Shown here: positions 44,874 to 57,303 of the stretch, one piece after another
How the letters are laid out: each line of letters begins with the position of its first letter
How positions within the stretch are numbered: the first letter of the stretch is position 1
Source of the DNA: Labia minor
Taxonomy: Eukaryota; Arthropoda; Insecta; Dermaptera; Spongiphoridae
Direction of reading: 5' to 3'
Assembly: GCA_963082975.1 (NCBI GenBank)
Contig: OY720350.1
Location: 21,795,875 to 21,859,874 of the forward strand
DNA length: 64,000 nucleotides
The notes under the pieces: model-generated
Database searches by the model: none
The model's input: the letters and a program-made list of their open reading frames with translations, nothing else
Told to the model about the DNA's origin: nothing
Translations under genes and position numbers: made by a program

Positions 44874-45413
44874 GTTAATGAGAACAAAAGTAATCTCAAG
44901 AAAATCTAAAGAAAGAATCTATAGATCAATAATCCGACCTACAGTCATGTATGGGAGCGAGACCTGGGTACTAGGAAGGGCTGAAGAGGAAGTATTAGAA
45001 AGATGGGAAAGGAGTATCTTGAGGGGTATATATGGAGGGGTAAAGTCAGCTGAAGGATGGAGAAGAAGATCAAATGATGAATTGAAAGAGTTGTTCGCTG
45101 AACCTCTGATAGTGCCTCTGATAAAATCGCAAAGACTGAGATGGTTCGGGCATGTGCAGAGAATGGAGAATACAAGAATGCCTAAGCTGGTAACCAAAAG
45201 AAGACCGGTGGGGAAAAAAAGGAGAGGAAGACCAAGAAAAAGATGGTTCGATGAAGTGGCAAATGATCTGCGAAGAATGAAGATCGGATGCTGGAGAGAG
45301 AAGACAGAAGAAAGAGAAGAATGGAGAGAAATAGTGGGAAGAAGTAAACATGAACTAAACTAGTGAACTCAAACCGTCTTAGGTCTGCATGGCCTGTTGA
45401 GCACTTTAATAAT
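44874..45413 (+). mobile_element. 5'-truncated LINE insertion with 13 bp target duplication
   Basis: AGTTCATTGGAAA occurs at 44861-44873 and 45414-45426. The insert has an uninterrupted 161-codon frame (44878-45363) matching the C-terminal region of Craft/R1-like LINEs: RSIIRPTVMYGSETWVLGR, RWFGHVQRMENTRMPK, then a basic KKRRGRPRKRW segment and REEWREIVG. It ends in a short TTTAATAAT tail, not poly(A). The exact duplication and open frame mark it as recent. Its truncated protein lacks the RT. Confidence 0.8.
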
Positions 45414-45429
45414 AGTTCATTGGAAAAGA

Positions 45430-46200
45430 GTTATTAAAATTTTTTTTATATTTATATTTTTTTCTTTGTATAATTTCTTATCTAGCATATACTTCGATTT
45501 TATTAAATTTAGTGTTTTTTTTTTAATTATCAAATTTCAAAGTATATAAAGCATATATTTAAAGTTAAAACCGTTAGGAAAATTTTAACATTATAACATT
45601 TAAGTTTATATGTATATATTAAACTATAAATAAAAGCATTTAGAAACTGGTGAGTGATACGACTATAGGAATTGTTAATTTTTTCGAGAAATTAGCAAAC
45701 TAAAATTACTATAATATTAAATAAATTATGAAAAAAGTTTTTTTATAAGCCTATATTATTTATTAAAATTATTATAATAATTTATTTCAATTTATAATTA
45801 CATTATTAATATCAATTCTTATTAGCTATGAATATTTTTATTTTCTTCATTTTATTTGTTTTTGATTAAATTATTTCTTTAATATAATATCATAGCAAAA
45901 AAAGATTAATATTTTTAAATATTTAAGTTTGTATGGTTTATTCCAAATTATTAACCCTAAGCATCTTTTAATATTAACTAAATATTGCTATTTCATAATA
46001 AATATTAAAGTAAAGGATGTGGGAAAAATGTATGATAATGTTAAAAATAAGAAATAAATATTTAATTAATTGAGAACTGATTTTATTCAATATTCCATTA
46101 TAAAGTTCTTCTTAAATGTATAGCTTCATGATTCTTCTGAAATTTTTAGAAGTTCATCTTTTATTATATCTGAAATTGACAAATAAATTGACAAATAAAT
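45430..46200. other. AT-rich non-coding stretch, nothing recognised
   Basis: No exon-like segment or transposon end found. Confidence 0.45.
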
Positions 46201-46202
46201 AG

Positions 46203-46207
<5 letters not shown>

Positions 46208-46236
<29 letters not shown>

Positions 46237-46238
46237 TG
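46208..46238. repeat. (AAT)n microsatellite
   Basis: About ten uninterrupted AAT units. Confidence 0.85.
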
Positions 46239-46720
46239 AATAAATATATTATTAAATATTAAATATTATCAATAAAATTATATATAATTATATACTGGAC
46301 ATCTTTATTTGAGTCCGATCTAGTTCCAGTCCTTTATAGAATAAAACATTGTGAAGTCACCTAATTGTATGCGCGCGCATATGGTAGGAAAGAAACAAGC
46401 GTGATTATATAGCGTTGTATAAGAGAAAACATCGTGACTTCACTGGTAGCATTGTTAATAATTATAAAGCATATGATTAAGAAAATTGATTTGTTTCTGG
46501 GAAAAATGTGAGTTTTTCGAATTTTAAGTCATTTCCTCTAAATTTGTTTAGTTGGGTCTTAAAATTTTTTAAATGAGAACCAGATATTGAGAAAATTCAT
46601 TGTATCTCCTTATCTGACTAACGTTCCGCTAATATACTGCAATTTGTCTAATGTTTTTTTTATAAGGTCTCAATTTTTTCTAATGCTGAAAAAAAAGAAA
46701 TAGTAATTTTATATCTATAT

Positions 46721-46721
<1 letters not shown>

Positions 46722-46785
<64 letters not shown>
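46722..46785. repeat. (TC)n(TA)n compound microsatellite
   Basis: About ten TC units are followed by about 20 TA units. Confidence 0.9.
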
Positions 46786-46787
<2 letters not shown>

Positions 46788-46849
46788 TGTTTCAAAAAAT
46801 GGGAGATATTAAAAATTACATAATTTAATGTAACAGTAAGGTTAAGCAC

Positions 46850-47320
46850 AAATTAAAAGAATTTATATGTAATGATTTGGAAGGGGTTGGATCGTTGTCT
46901 AGGGGTATATTATCTCGATATCTTCTTGCTTGGGCTTTTCTATGAAATGGTTTATTTACAAATAAATATACATAGGAAAATACACACACCCTCTCAACAT
47001 CATAGTCATCACGAATCTAAATAGAAGAGTCTAAGCGAATCCCCTAAACGGAATAGAATCCCTTGCGGGAGTTCTCGTTCCAGTTTATATATTAATCCCG
47101 CCCCCTACTGAACATCAGTTGTCGGGATAAGGGGTGGGAGACATTCTCCTGGTCGTCACCCAAGGCCCGTCTCAAGCATGATCAGGGTTGAGTGAGACCT
47201 GCGGCCAATTTCCGCTACCCTATAGTTGCATTTTTACAACCAGGGACTTTGTGACGCTGAGTGAGGTGGTTGAAACACCCTTGTCGTCAACATCCCTTGA
47301 CCTCAATTTCATCTGCCACA
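46850..47320. other. GC-richer island of unknown identity
   Basis: Base composition is markedly less AT-rich than the flanks, from about 46990 to 47300. It contains CAGTTGTCGGGATAAGGGG and CTGGTCGTCACCCAAGGC. It has no long open frame. It could be part of an LTR or retroelement untranslated region; no terminal motif or target duplication was found. Confidence 0.3.
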
Positions 47321-47391
47321 TATATATATATATTTATATATATATATATATATATAGTCAAAATAATGTCATTTGAATATATATATATATA

Positions 47392-48129
47392 CAGTGGCGT
47401 ACCTAGGGGGGTGCGGTGGGTGCGGTCCGCACCGGGCGGCACTTATCTTGGGGCGGCATTTTTTATATTTAGTTATAGTTGTAAAAAGCGACTTATTCAT
47501 TTCATATTTATTTTTTTTCTTTCTTGAATAATAAATGATTATTATGATTATTATAAGTTTAGTATTTGATTTATATAAATTATGATTAACTATATTATTT
47601 CGAATATTATTCCTCGGTGTATATAAATGCATTTTAGTGTAAATTTTGAATTCTAATTCCAAGAACAGGATAATAATTTTATTTTATTGTATTCATTAAA
47701 ATTCGTTGAATTCGATACGATTTTGTTCAGCAATTTTTCCTAACTAAAATTTTTTGATATCAGTTTATAAATGTCATTTCTTTTGAAAAGTTTATATGAT
47801 TACTTTGAAGTGATATACCAATATTTTTTTAAATCATCGATTTTTCTTTTGAAAAGCAGGGCCAGCGGAAAAAATATAAATATAAATTTTGAGAGCATTA
47901 TACACGATTTTTCTAGAATGAAAGCTAGAAGAGTAAATATTATATTAATATGTTTACGAGTGCATACAAATATGTGTAAAAAATTTACTCTGTGTATTAA
48001 TTAATATTGATTAAATAACTTAATAATTTATTTATGTGTATATAAATACCACTATTTGATTGACTTATAATAAAAAGGGCGGCAAACTGGAGATCGCCCC
48101 GGGCGGCAAAAGTTCTAGGTACGCAACTG
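47392..48129. mobile_element. hAT-type non-autonomous element (738 bp)
   Basis: The ends CAGTGGCGTACCTAGG and CTAGGTACGCAACTG are inverted repeats of the hAT type. Both sides carry TATATATA, which fits an 8 bp duplication but lies in a TA repeat and so is weak evidence. The subterminal parts are GC-rich (GGGCGGCA on both sides). The interior is AT-rich without a transposase. Confidence 0.75.
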
Positions 48130-48710
48130 TATATATATAAATATAGTCCAATTTATTTTTTTTTTTGATGTTGACAACTTGCAGGAAATTTCTTCTCTGG
48201 CAAACATACAACATATCAACAAACTCATCGTTGAATTGCTTGCTCATGGATTGACAAAATTCAAAATTCAAAAAATAAATTGTACTGTGTTTATACTCAA
48301 ATGGCATTATTTTGACAATAAAAGTGAGTTAAATATTTATTATTTTAATTTACTTTCATTATTTTCAAAATCTTCCGTTTTTTTAATCACCCTAGTAAAT
48401 ATTTATTGTAAGTGAGACCCGGGAGAACCTGGACACTGGAAGGCAATTTAAAACCCGATTTGTATGAATTTCCGAGCTAAAATAATTTTGTCATGTGGGC
48501 ATTACAATGAACATTTCAAATATTGAAAATAACCGAGATCCTCTAAAAACTTTCGAACAAAATTACAAAAAAACGATTTTTGTCCTTTTTTATTCTTTTT
48601 GCTATTTTTAAGGTTAGAACATAAACGATAATTAAAATCTGGTTACGTTACAAACTAGTATGGAGGATATTTTTTATCTGTAAACCACGGCTGAGGAGTC
48701 TCATGTATTT

Positions 48711-50356
48711 TCAGAACAGGTTTTCCTGAAGACTTTTAAAAAATCTCGGATGAAGCTTAATCTTAAGGCTACATAATAACATATTAAGAAATATTTTTAT
48801 GGCAATTTTGAAAAAAATTGAGAAACAAAAAGTTTCGAGGATCTCTCCGTTCTCCTCGGTTGCTTCTTCTATATATGATAACAAAGAAACACTTTCAGGC
48901 AAATTCATCAAAAAATTTAAAGGAGAGTTTAAATTAATTTATACACTTTTATTTAAGTATTAATAATTTTTTTTAATTTTTAAATGAAAAGAAATCTTTT
49001 ATTTAGTATTTATCTATTCTAATTACATTACATACCTTCAATTAGACTTTTATTTCGGAAATTTCCAAAAATCGGAAACACATGATCCCCTAAAAAAATT
49101 TTAAAAAATGAGTATTAATGTAAAAAATATAATTCAATAAAGCAGATCGAATTCAGTTATTCTAATAAAAATAAAAGATTTTTATCAAAAATAATATTAT
49201 TCAAAATGACACATACCCTTATTTAATTTTGAAAAATTCATCGGATCTGAAAAAAAAATTATGTAATGAAACTATACAATCTTTTATTAAAAAAATAATA
49301 AAACAATTAAAACAGATTAACAAAGTTTAATATTTTATATAAAATACTTTTTGAAATCATACCTTTTAAATATTCAATAACACTTGATATTACTGAAATA
49401 AAAACAAAAATTAATCATCAGAGATCATAAATAAATACTATAAATATTTAATAAGAGGCCAGGTCAACAAGTCCGTGATTTTTTGAATGAAAAACAGATT
49501 TTTGGATAAAAAACTACTTTATTTTTCAATGTAGTCTCCTTTGAGTTCAACACACTTCCTTCAACGTTTCTCCAATTTTTTTTATCTCTTCCAAAAAATA
49601 AGATTTGTCGAGGACATCAAACAGGTATTTGTTTGTGAAATGATTTCATCTTTGGAGTTCAATCTCTTTCCGTCGAGTTATTTCTTCAGGTTTGTAAACA
49701 AGAAAAAGTCACTCGGGGCTAAATCCGGAGAATAGGGCGGACGAAGGAGTAATTCGTATCACAATTCATGGATTTTCATGGAAATTCACCTTTTTTCATT
49801 TTCTTCTCAAATCACGAGGTAGTTTGCTATTAATGGATGCCAAACAAAAACTAAAAGACCCAGTTGGTTCAAATTTCAAAAAGGGTCAACTGATAGTTGT
49901 CTGCTGACAGGAGGGAGCAGTGTTGCCATTTCATTTAAGAGACAGGAAATTCTAAAAGTCACGGACTTATTGACCTGGCCTCGTATGAATAGCAAATTGG
50001 ATTATTTAAATTAATTGAAAATTTAGAATCAGAATTTCCTTACCATCGAGGATTATCAAGGATTCGTCTGAAACAAAAAAATCAAAATTAACAAATAGAA
50101 AATTAATTAATTATATATTTTAACGCATTCCCGCCGGCTTCATAATTTGTCTATTTATTTTATGTGGCGGCATGAGCCACCGGTGGTACATGCCGGCGGG
50201 AACGTGTTAATCCTATAAATATTAATTAATTTAATTTACCAGAAAATCGTTTAATTGAAAATAAAATAATTAATAACGAAAAAAATTACTTGGTTTAAAG
50301 GAAATCCACAAGATTAGAAAAAATATAAGTTTGGAATTGAAATTTGAAGTTATCAT
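48711..50356 (-). CDS. G4: diverged micro-exon secreted-protein gene
   Basis: Exons (minus): 50356-50290 (67 nt leader, MITSNFNSKLIFFLILWISF..), 50067-50044 (ESLIILD), 49392-49363 (VISSVIEYLK), 49246-49217 (DPMNFSKLNK), 49089-49036 (GDHVFPIFGNFRNKSLIE). A less certain last exon is 48868-48711 (begins EEATEENGEILETF, ends LQENLF then TGA). The leader exon length and phase 1 at every junction match G0-G3, though the residues do not. Donors are GTAATT, GTAAGG and GTATG. TATAAATA starts 48 bp before the ATG. A mariner remnant and a piggyBac-like MITE sit in introns. The product would be about 120 residues, or about 68 without the last exon. No known domain was recognised. Assignment to the family rests on architecture. 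Confidence 0.6.
49454..49983 (-). mobile_element. Mariner remnant in a G4 intron
   Basis: The ends GAGGCCAGGTCAACAAGTCC and GACTTATTGACCTGGCCTCG are inverted repeats, bordered by TA on both sides. The minus strand encodes PPYSPDLAPSDFFLF, with the last catalytic Asp block of mariner transposase, followed by a C-terminus with stops. The middle of the transposase is deleted. It is 530 bp long. Confidence 0.8.
50120..50210. mobile_element. piggyBac-like MITE in G4 intron 1
   Basis: TTAA-bounded 91 bp element with inverted ends (CGCATTCCCGCCGGC and GCCGGCGGGAACGTG). It fits the TTAA target of piggyBac-type elements. It has a strong GC-rich fold in AT-rich DNA. Confidence 0.65.
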
Positions 50357-50396
50357 CGTGAATGATGGATAGAATCAACTTTCATGTTTCAATGGG

Positions 50397-50404
50397 TATT
50401 TATA
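50397..50404 (-). promoter_or_regulatory. TATA box of G4
   Basis: TATAAATA on the minus strand starts 48 bp upstream of the ATG at 50356, close to the 47 bp spacing of the other family members. Confidence 0.45.
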
Positions 50405-50409
50405 TTAAT

Positions 50410-51359
50410 AATTATATAATTCCAATTTTTAAAAATTAACATATAAAGAAAAATTACCTATAAGAACACACATTTTATTTCACGTGAACGCTTAAGAAGT
50501 ATTTTATTCTATTCTATTCTAGAATTGAACCATTATGCTAGAACACGATTTGAGATTTTTCATAGAAAAATATACAATAGAAATAGTTATTAAATATTAT
50601 TTGTGTTGAAAAAATTACAATAGAGATTTAGAAGAGATATTAAAAAAAAGAATATATATATATAAATTCTAATAAAATAAAATAATAAATAAATAAAAAA
50701 TTGAATAAAATAATATCTAAATATTAAGTGGAATAATAAAAAAAAATATATGAAAAAACGAAAATTCATTATAATAAGAATTAAAAATTAGACAAAGCCA
50801 AATTTTAAATGATAATACAAGTAGCCATTGTCATACTCAAAGTATTGTACATAATAATCGTTTGATATTGTAATAAAAATACTTGTCAGTTTTTTATAAT
50901 TAAAAATTACCATTAGATACTTTATTTTAAAGATTATCGGAAAATCGTATAATAATTACTAAAAGTAATTAAATTTTCATTATTTGAAAATAGATATTTT
51001 ATCAAATGATCAAATTTACTACAACGGGGCAATACCGATATTACTCGATAAATAATCAACTTCTTAAACTAAAATTAATTAAAAAAAATTTCATTTAAAG
51101 ATATAGTAATTAATATAATAAATACAAATATATTTTTATTAACAAATAAAATTATTTTATAGTGTCATGCTTCCAAATTTTCTTTTAATGAGACGTCATT
51201 GAAGTAAGGAGTTGTTTTAATTAATACTTGTGCAGATTATATATTTACTGTAATAAATAAAATTTATTATAAATTAAATTATTTTCTTCATGTTTATTAC
51301 TTCATCTTTATTTTTTATAGACTTTTACTTAAAAATATAAAAAAAAAATAAATTAAAAA
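50410..51359. other. AT-rich non-coding stretch
   Basis: No gene or transposon end recognised. It lies upstream of G4. Confidence 0.45.
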
Positions 51360-51545
51360 TTCCATCTATCCTATCCTATGACTAAGTCAAAGTTGCTGCC
51401 TAAACAAGGTAGAGGTAAAGTATGATCAGTACAATGGATTCCCTCATTTTCTTGATCGATGACCACTACATTTTATTTCAAAAAGTTTCATATTTTTGAT
51501 CATGTAGACTGGTTGGATTTCTTTCCCGGAAAAATTCAATAATCA
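51360..51545. repeat. Diverged copy of the SINE-like element
   Basis: It shares the GGTAGAGGTA..TATGATC block and the TTTTATTTCAAA block with 11460-11600, in the same orientation. Confidence 0.45.
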
Positions 51546-52734
51546 CTTCAAAATTATTAAAATAATTAATAACAAGGTACACAAATGCAACAATTTTGGA
51601 AGAAGGATAAAAAAAATCTTTGTTTTAATAAAATGATGTGACTAGAGCGTGTTTTTTGGTGATTGATAATTTTAAATTTCAAATTTTGAACTCACATAGT
51701 TAGTTGAATCATTTGACGAGAGATGGCGGAACATTTTAATATATAACTTTTGAATTATTTTTTCAATAATTCAATATTAATTAAATGATTTGACTTCCCT
51801 GTATTTATAATATTTAACTTGATTTATAATAAATATATTAATAATATGATAAAAAATTAATAAATGTTAGGTTTTCAATTCGATTAAATATGAAAAATAC
51901 CATTTTTTAACAAATATATTACTTCTAAAGTATTAGTCTAAAATTTTCTAGATTTTCAAAAATTTTTATTTCATATTATAGTAAAGGATATTAAGAAAAT
52001 ATATTATTCATTATATATATATATATATATTAATCATAAAAAAGAACATATTATTGAAGAAGAATGCATTTACATATGTTTATATAAAAACCGTACTTTA
52101 AAACTAAAAAACTTTACTTTATCTAAATTTTTTTTCATATGGAAGTTATTTTTCTGAATAAAAAGAAGTTATTTATTTGATCCAAAAGGATTTGAATCTA
52201 GATATTGAAAATTGAATATTTTTAAAATAATGAGTATGACGTTAAAACTAAACGATTTAATACGAGGCGATGTTAAACGAGCTATACCTGTATATGTATA
52301 TACACTCCGGTTATCTTAAACTTTACAATTTATTCAATAATTGTATTTCAATTTTAATTTGACTAAAATACATTTTTAAATTGAATTTTGAAAATATTAA
52401 CAATAACGGAAGGTTAAGAATTTTAATTCTGCTTAAAGAAAATTTATTTATTATTATTTGATAAAATTTAATTTTTAATTAATTTTTTTTAAGGTTCTTA
52501 TCTACCAAGTTAAAGCTAAATTAATTGAGTATCGTTCTCCTAGGTGGCACGACTTCACAGATAATGTTCGTCCCTAATAAATTAAATAAAAAACTATTTT
52601 AACCAATTAGTTCTCTTATTAATTATAATATTTGTAGAGAATACCCATTAATTATAATCATTTAAAGCTGTCAATGGATAAAAGAAGTATTTTTATGTTC
52701 ATCTTCATCAATCTCTTTATGTTTTTGGTAGTTA
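51546..52734. other. AT-rich non-coding stretch, no gene seen
   Basis: Includes a (TA)n run at about 52014-52031. No exon-like segment. Confidence 0.45.
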
Positions 52735-52985
52735 TGAAATTCTTGGCCGCAGCAACCTTATTCCTCTAAACCTCTTTATCCAGAATTACATCCAGTCCAA
52801 TCTATTCCTATTCCTTCTCAATCTTTTATATATTCTCTTCGATTATCCATTCACCACATACAAAACAAACATCTAACAACCTTTCATCGATCCGAGCTAC
52901 GGAAATCTTAAATTCCTCGATTTTATTGGTAATCTAAAGAGGCATGTAATTGTTATGAGTTTTACAACATCCCATTTCATTCTTT
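52735..52985 (-). pseudogene. Old LINE 3' fragment
   Basis: GTTATGAAATTCTTGGCCGC and following sequence match the antisense 3' tail seen at 3220-3480 with heavy divergence. Confidence 0.5.
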
Positions 52986-53730
52986 GCTATGCTCATATAT
53001 TTTACTTAAAATAGTATTTTCAAATTAATTATTTTATATTTATTATTTTTGTAATAAATATAAAATTGAAATATTATTAATAAAATAATGTACTATGAGA
53101 GAATTTAATCTAAGAATAGAATGAAAACCCCTATATTGATAGGATATAGTTAAAATAAGGAGGTGAAAATAAAAGAACGATTATTAGGCCTGAAAATTTA
53201 GTATAAGTAGGCTTTTATTATATTATCGAAATTACGTGCATGTCGTGAGTTGAAATCGTGACATTTTGATAAACACCTTCTTTTCTAAAGTACCTTTTAT
53301 CTTTTCTTTCTCTGTGCAGTGAACAACACATATTTATTGATTTTTTTTTAAAAAAAAGTCAAATAAATGAAATTACTATACCAATTAATCTAGACCAAAT
53401 AAATTACCATATTAATTTAGAAGATTATAAAATAAAATAATATAGTCATTTGGATTTAATAGGATATTCATATCATATGTAGTTTATTTTTTAAGGTGTC
53501 AAATAAAATCATGTCCTGCTAATAGCCATAAAATTGCATTTATATTACAAATGTATGGCGTTGTGGTTGAAATATATTTTTGGTTATATGTGTGTATCAT
53601 AAACAGCTATTCGTTTATATGAAACACAATCTACAATTACAATATCATATACTTACGATTTTTTTACTATTTTACAACTGTGGCAATATGTTAGTTTTAT
53701 ATTAATAATATATTTTTAATTTTCTAAACT
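52986..53730. other. AT-rich non-coding stretch, nothing recognised
   Basis: No coding or element signature was found. Confidence 0.45.
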
Positions 53731-53731
53731 A

Positions 53732-54185
53732 CGAGGGTGGGGTGAAAAGTATCCGGCCTGACCAAGAAAAACGATGTTTTTAAATTATTTTTGTTTGATT
53801 TATTTTTCAATATAATCTCCATCAACACTGATACATTTCTCATAACGGTGTTCTACTTTAGTTAATTAATTTAATTAAATTAAATTAGATTTAAGTCCCA
53901 TCAACAGATATAAATCGACGCAAAAATTCGTTTGGATTACTCCTACAGCGTCAAATTGTCGGTAGAAATGGTCTTTCGAAGCAGTTTTTGGTTTAACGTC
54001 AGCAAACACGGAACCCACCTTGTACACAGCTTTCCATGTTCAAATGGTTGTGCAAAATATTTCGCACACGTTCAGCTGACATCGTACAGGTCTCAGATAT
54101 CTTGAATGTTGAGAAATAAAGCAAAAAAAAAATTTAAAAACATCGTTTTTCTTGGTCAGGCCGGAAACTTTTCAACCCACCCTCG
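53732..54185 (-). mobile_element. Mariner internal-deletion derivative (454 bp)
   Basis: The ends CGAGGGTGGGGTGAAAAGT and ACTTTTCAACCCACCCTCG are inverted repeats with TA on each side. The subterminal CCTGACCAAGAAAAACGATG is also inverted. The minus strand has RVRNILHNHLNMESC, an N-terminal mariner block, with stops. Confidence 0.8.
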
Positions 54186-54189
54186 TATA

Positions 54190-54860
54190 ACATAATACAA
54201 AATAATGAAAATATGTTATTCAAATGAGGGAATTAAAAAAAAATAATAATAAATTTACATTAAACTGACTTGAGATGGATAAAGATGATTGCTTCGAGAT
54301 ATTTTTTGATTATAAAATAAAAATAAAATAAAAAAAATTTAATATAAATAATTTTATTATATTTTATTTATTTTAGTTGGATATTATAAATTTCAAATAA
54401 AAAATTTTACTTTAACATTTAATAATTTGAAACTATTCTTAATTATCAATTTTTACGTTAATTTGATTCTGAAATTCTAAAGAAACAAATTTTGTCTTAA
54501 TTTGCTTTAGAAAGGTAGAGATAATTTTATAGGTATGCTATATTATATATACAAAATAAGTGAAAATAATTTTAAAAAAATTTCACGTTTCATTTCTTTG
54601 TTTGCTTAATGTATCCTTTTTTAATTAGATTTTTCAATTTTCATCGGTTTTTTGAGTTTTTTTTTTCTTTTGTACTTTAAAAGGGATGTTTTTTGTGTAT
54701 CCCTCCGAAAATAAGCGTTAAATTGAGTTCCATATGTTGATTTAAAGTCTATTACCTATTTGTTCTTTTTAAATTAGTTATAACCGTTTAATTAGTTTTT
54801 AATTTAAAATACAACAAAATTGAATATTTAAAAAAAAAAAAAAACTTTTGTATTTTAATA
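54190..54860. other. AT-rich non-coding stretch, nothing recognised
   Basis: No element ends or exons found. Confidence 0.45.
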
Positions 54861-54872
54861 TTGATTTGTGTG

Positions 54873-55047
54873 CAGGGCCGTCCTAAGATTTTCGGCGCCC
54901 GTGGGCTCCTAAAATTTTGCGCCCCTTTTCATAAGAAATTACACAGAATGGTTAGTAAAAATATATAAACTAATAAAAAATGCCGCCCCCAGAAGGCTTG
55001 CGCCCTAGGGCTATAGCCCAATTAGCCCTGTAGTTAGGGCGGCCCTG
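54873..55047. mobile_element. hAT MITE (175 bp) with perfect 8 bp target duplication
   Basis: The ends CAGGGCCGTCCTAAG and TTAGGGCGGCCCTG are inverted repeats. TTTGTGTG flanks both sides (54865-54872 and 55048-55055). The interior is non-coding and GC-rich at both ends. Confidence 0.9.
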
Positions 55048-55400
55048 TTTGTGTGTAAGATATGAAATCGTATTCCAATTTTTCAAAAATTGTATATTCT
55101 TATATATGTTATTTATTTTAATATATTTAGAATAAAAGTATAAATGTTATAATTTATGTAAAAATTATATATTAAAATTTAATCTTGATTTATTTTTTTT
55201 TTTTTTATAAATATTATACTTGAAAGAGGAGAGAAATTGTAATTTTTCGAAATTTGCTCAAAATTGATTGTTCATAGAAATTTATATTATAGAAATCTTG
55301 AAATAGTAATTTTCTATTAAATTTAAAAATTTGTTTTTATTTATTCACTTTGAAATAGCATTAAAAATGTATTCCATTTTTTTTATTATCTTAAATTATA

Positions 55401-57303
55401 GTACCGGGACCCCGAGCCTCGGCTCGGTACTTAAGTTAAAAAAAATGATTCATTATTATTGGGTTTGGCTGATAATATTAATACCTGGGATACCGAGCTG
55501 TCGCTCGAAAAAATGTTTAGACATTATTATAGACATTTTCATTCTGTAAATTAAATAATTTTATTTCATTTAAATAAATATCTATTTTTAAATAATTTTT
55601 CTCTACATTATTTATCTAATTCTGACAATATATTAAGATCACACCGGGACCCCGAGCCTCGGCTAGGTAATTAAGTTAAAAAAAAATAATTCATTATTAT
55701 ATTGGGTTTGGCTGGTAATATTAATACTTGGGACACCGAGCTGATATACAATTCTTTAATTATTTATTACAATTATTAAATGTTGCATCATTGCATGGAA
55801 CTTGGGGTCCTCAATAATACATAAATATGTATACCGGGACCCCGAGCCTCGGCTCGGTACTTAAATTAAAAAAAATGATTCATTATTATTGGATTTGGCT
55901 GGTAATATTAATACCTGGGATACCGAGCTGTCGCTCGAAAAAATGTTTAGACATTATTATAGACATTTTCATTCTGTAAATTAAATAATTTTATTTCATT
56001 TAAATAAATATCTATTTTTAAATAATTTTTCTCTCTACATTATTTATCTAATTCTGACAAAATATTAAGATCACACCGGGACCCCGAGCCTCGGCTAGGT
56101 AATTAAGTTAAAAAAAAATAATTCATTATTATATTGGGTTTGGCTGGTAATATTAATACTTGGGACACCGAGCTGATATACAATTCTTTAATTATTGATT
56201 ACAATTATTAAATGTTGCATCATTGCATCAATCTGATTAAAATGAATGGAACTTGGGGTCCTCAATAATACATAAATATGTATTATTAGATATGTTTCTA
56301 AGTGCATGAATATTTTTTTTTTATTGGAAGAATGATAAATATATATCGTAATTTATAATTATAAAATATTATTAAAATATATATTTTTAATTTTATTTCG
56401 AAATTAAATAAAAAATTTTAAAATATTTTAAATATAAAAAAAATATTAAAACAATATCTTTTAAAAAAAGGCGGGAGTCAAATTTCAATATGAGTGTCAT
56501 TTGTCCATATATAAATTAAAAGATAAGATTAGTTAATTAAAATATATATATAAACAAAAGCAAAATTAAATAATAAAAATTTATAAAAAATAAAAAAAAA
56601 AATTTGAATTAATATTAAATTATTAGTTAATGACTAATAAGTAATTAATAAAATAAAAAAAATAAAATTTATTACAATATTACAATTATTAAATGTTGCA
56701 TCATTTTAATTAATAAAATAAAATAAAAGAAATTAAATTTAATCAAAGAACAATGAATAAATAAATATAAAATAATAGATAAAAAAAAAAAAAAATTTTT
56801 TTCCGCCGGTTTCGATCCTGCTAAGTTGACTATTCAAAACAGTGCCTTTACCCATTAGACTGATATATATTTAGTTAATTAAAATGACATTTTTACTCTC
56901 TTTGCAAGAATTATATGTTTTTTTGTTTTTGTTTTTGTTTTTTTTGAGAGTGATTAATAAATATATATATATATATATATTATTAAAAATAAATATTTTT
57001 AATTTTATTTCGAAATTTATTTTATTTTAAAATATTTTAAATATAAAAAAAATATTAATTGAAGTAAAATTGATGACGTCACACCCATATATAATTTTCA
57101 ATTAAGAAATTAATAATGAAGCTGTAAGTTTCAAGAGATGTGATCAATAAAACTCAATTTTTCTTTATAAATACTATATCTAGTGTTAATTTGAAAAAAA
57201 TCGTTAGAGCGGTTTTTGAGAACCAATGGTTATAGAAAGAAATATAGATATATAGAAAGAAATATAGATATATATATACAATTTTAGCTAGCATAATAAG
57301 ATT
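55401..57303 (+). repeat. Rep-A cluster with a 430 bp tandem duplication
   Basis: The GC palindrome occurs at 55402, 55643, 55832 and 56074. The block 55402-55800 repeats at 55832-56280, about 430 bp apart, with few differences. The rest is a Rep-A interior with a minus-strand tRNA-like segment near 56805-56875 and the terminal TTTTAGCTAGCATAATAAG at about 57300. Confidence 0.75.

Noticed and set aside
44919-45351. Three minus-strand open frames over the LINE insert
   Set aside because: They are antisense shadows of the plus-strand LINE frame, which carries the recognisable motifs.
46850-47320. A host gene in the GC-richer island
   Set aside because: There is no long open frame, no splice-flanked exons and no recognisable protein; the composition alone does not support a gene.
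47188-47527. Open frames rich in Tyr-Ile repeats
   Set aside because: They are translations of (TA)n microsatellite plus hAT terminus, with no independent coding evidence.
49541-49735. Plus-strand 64-codon open frame
   Set aside because: It is antisense to the mariner transposase C-terminus on the minus strand.
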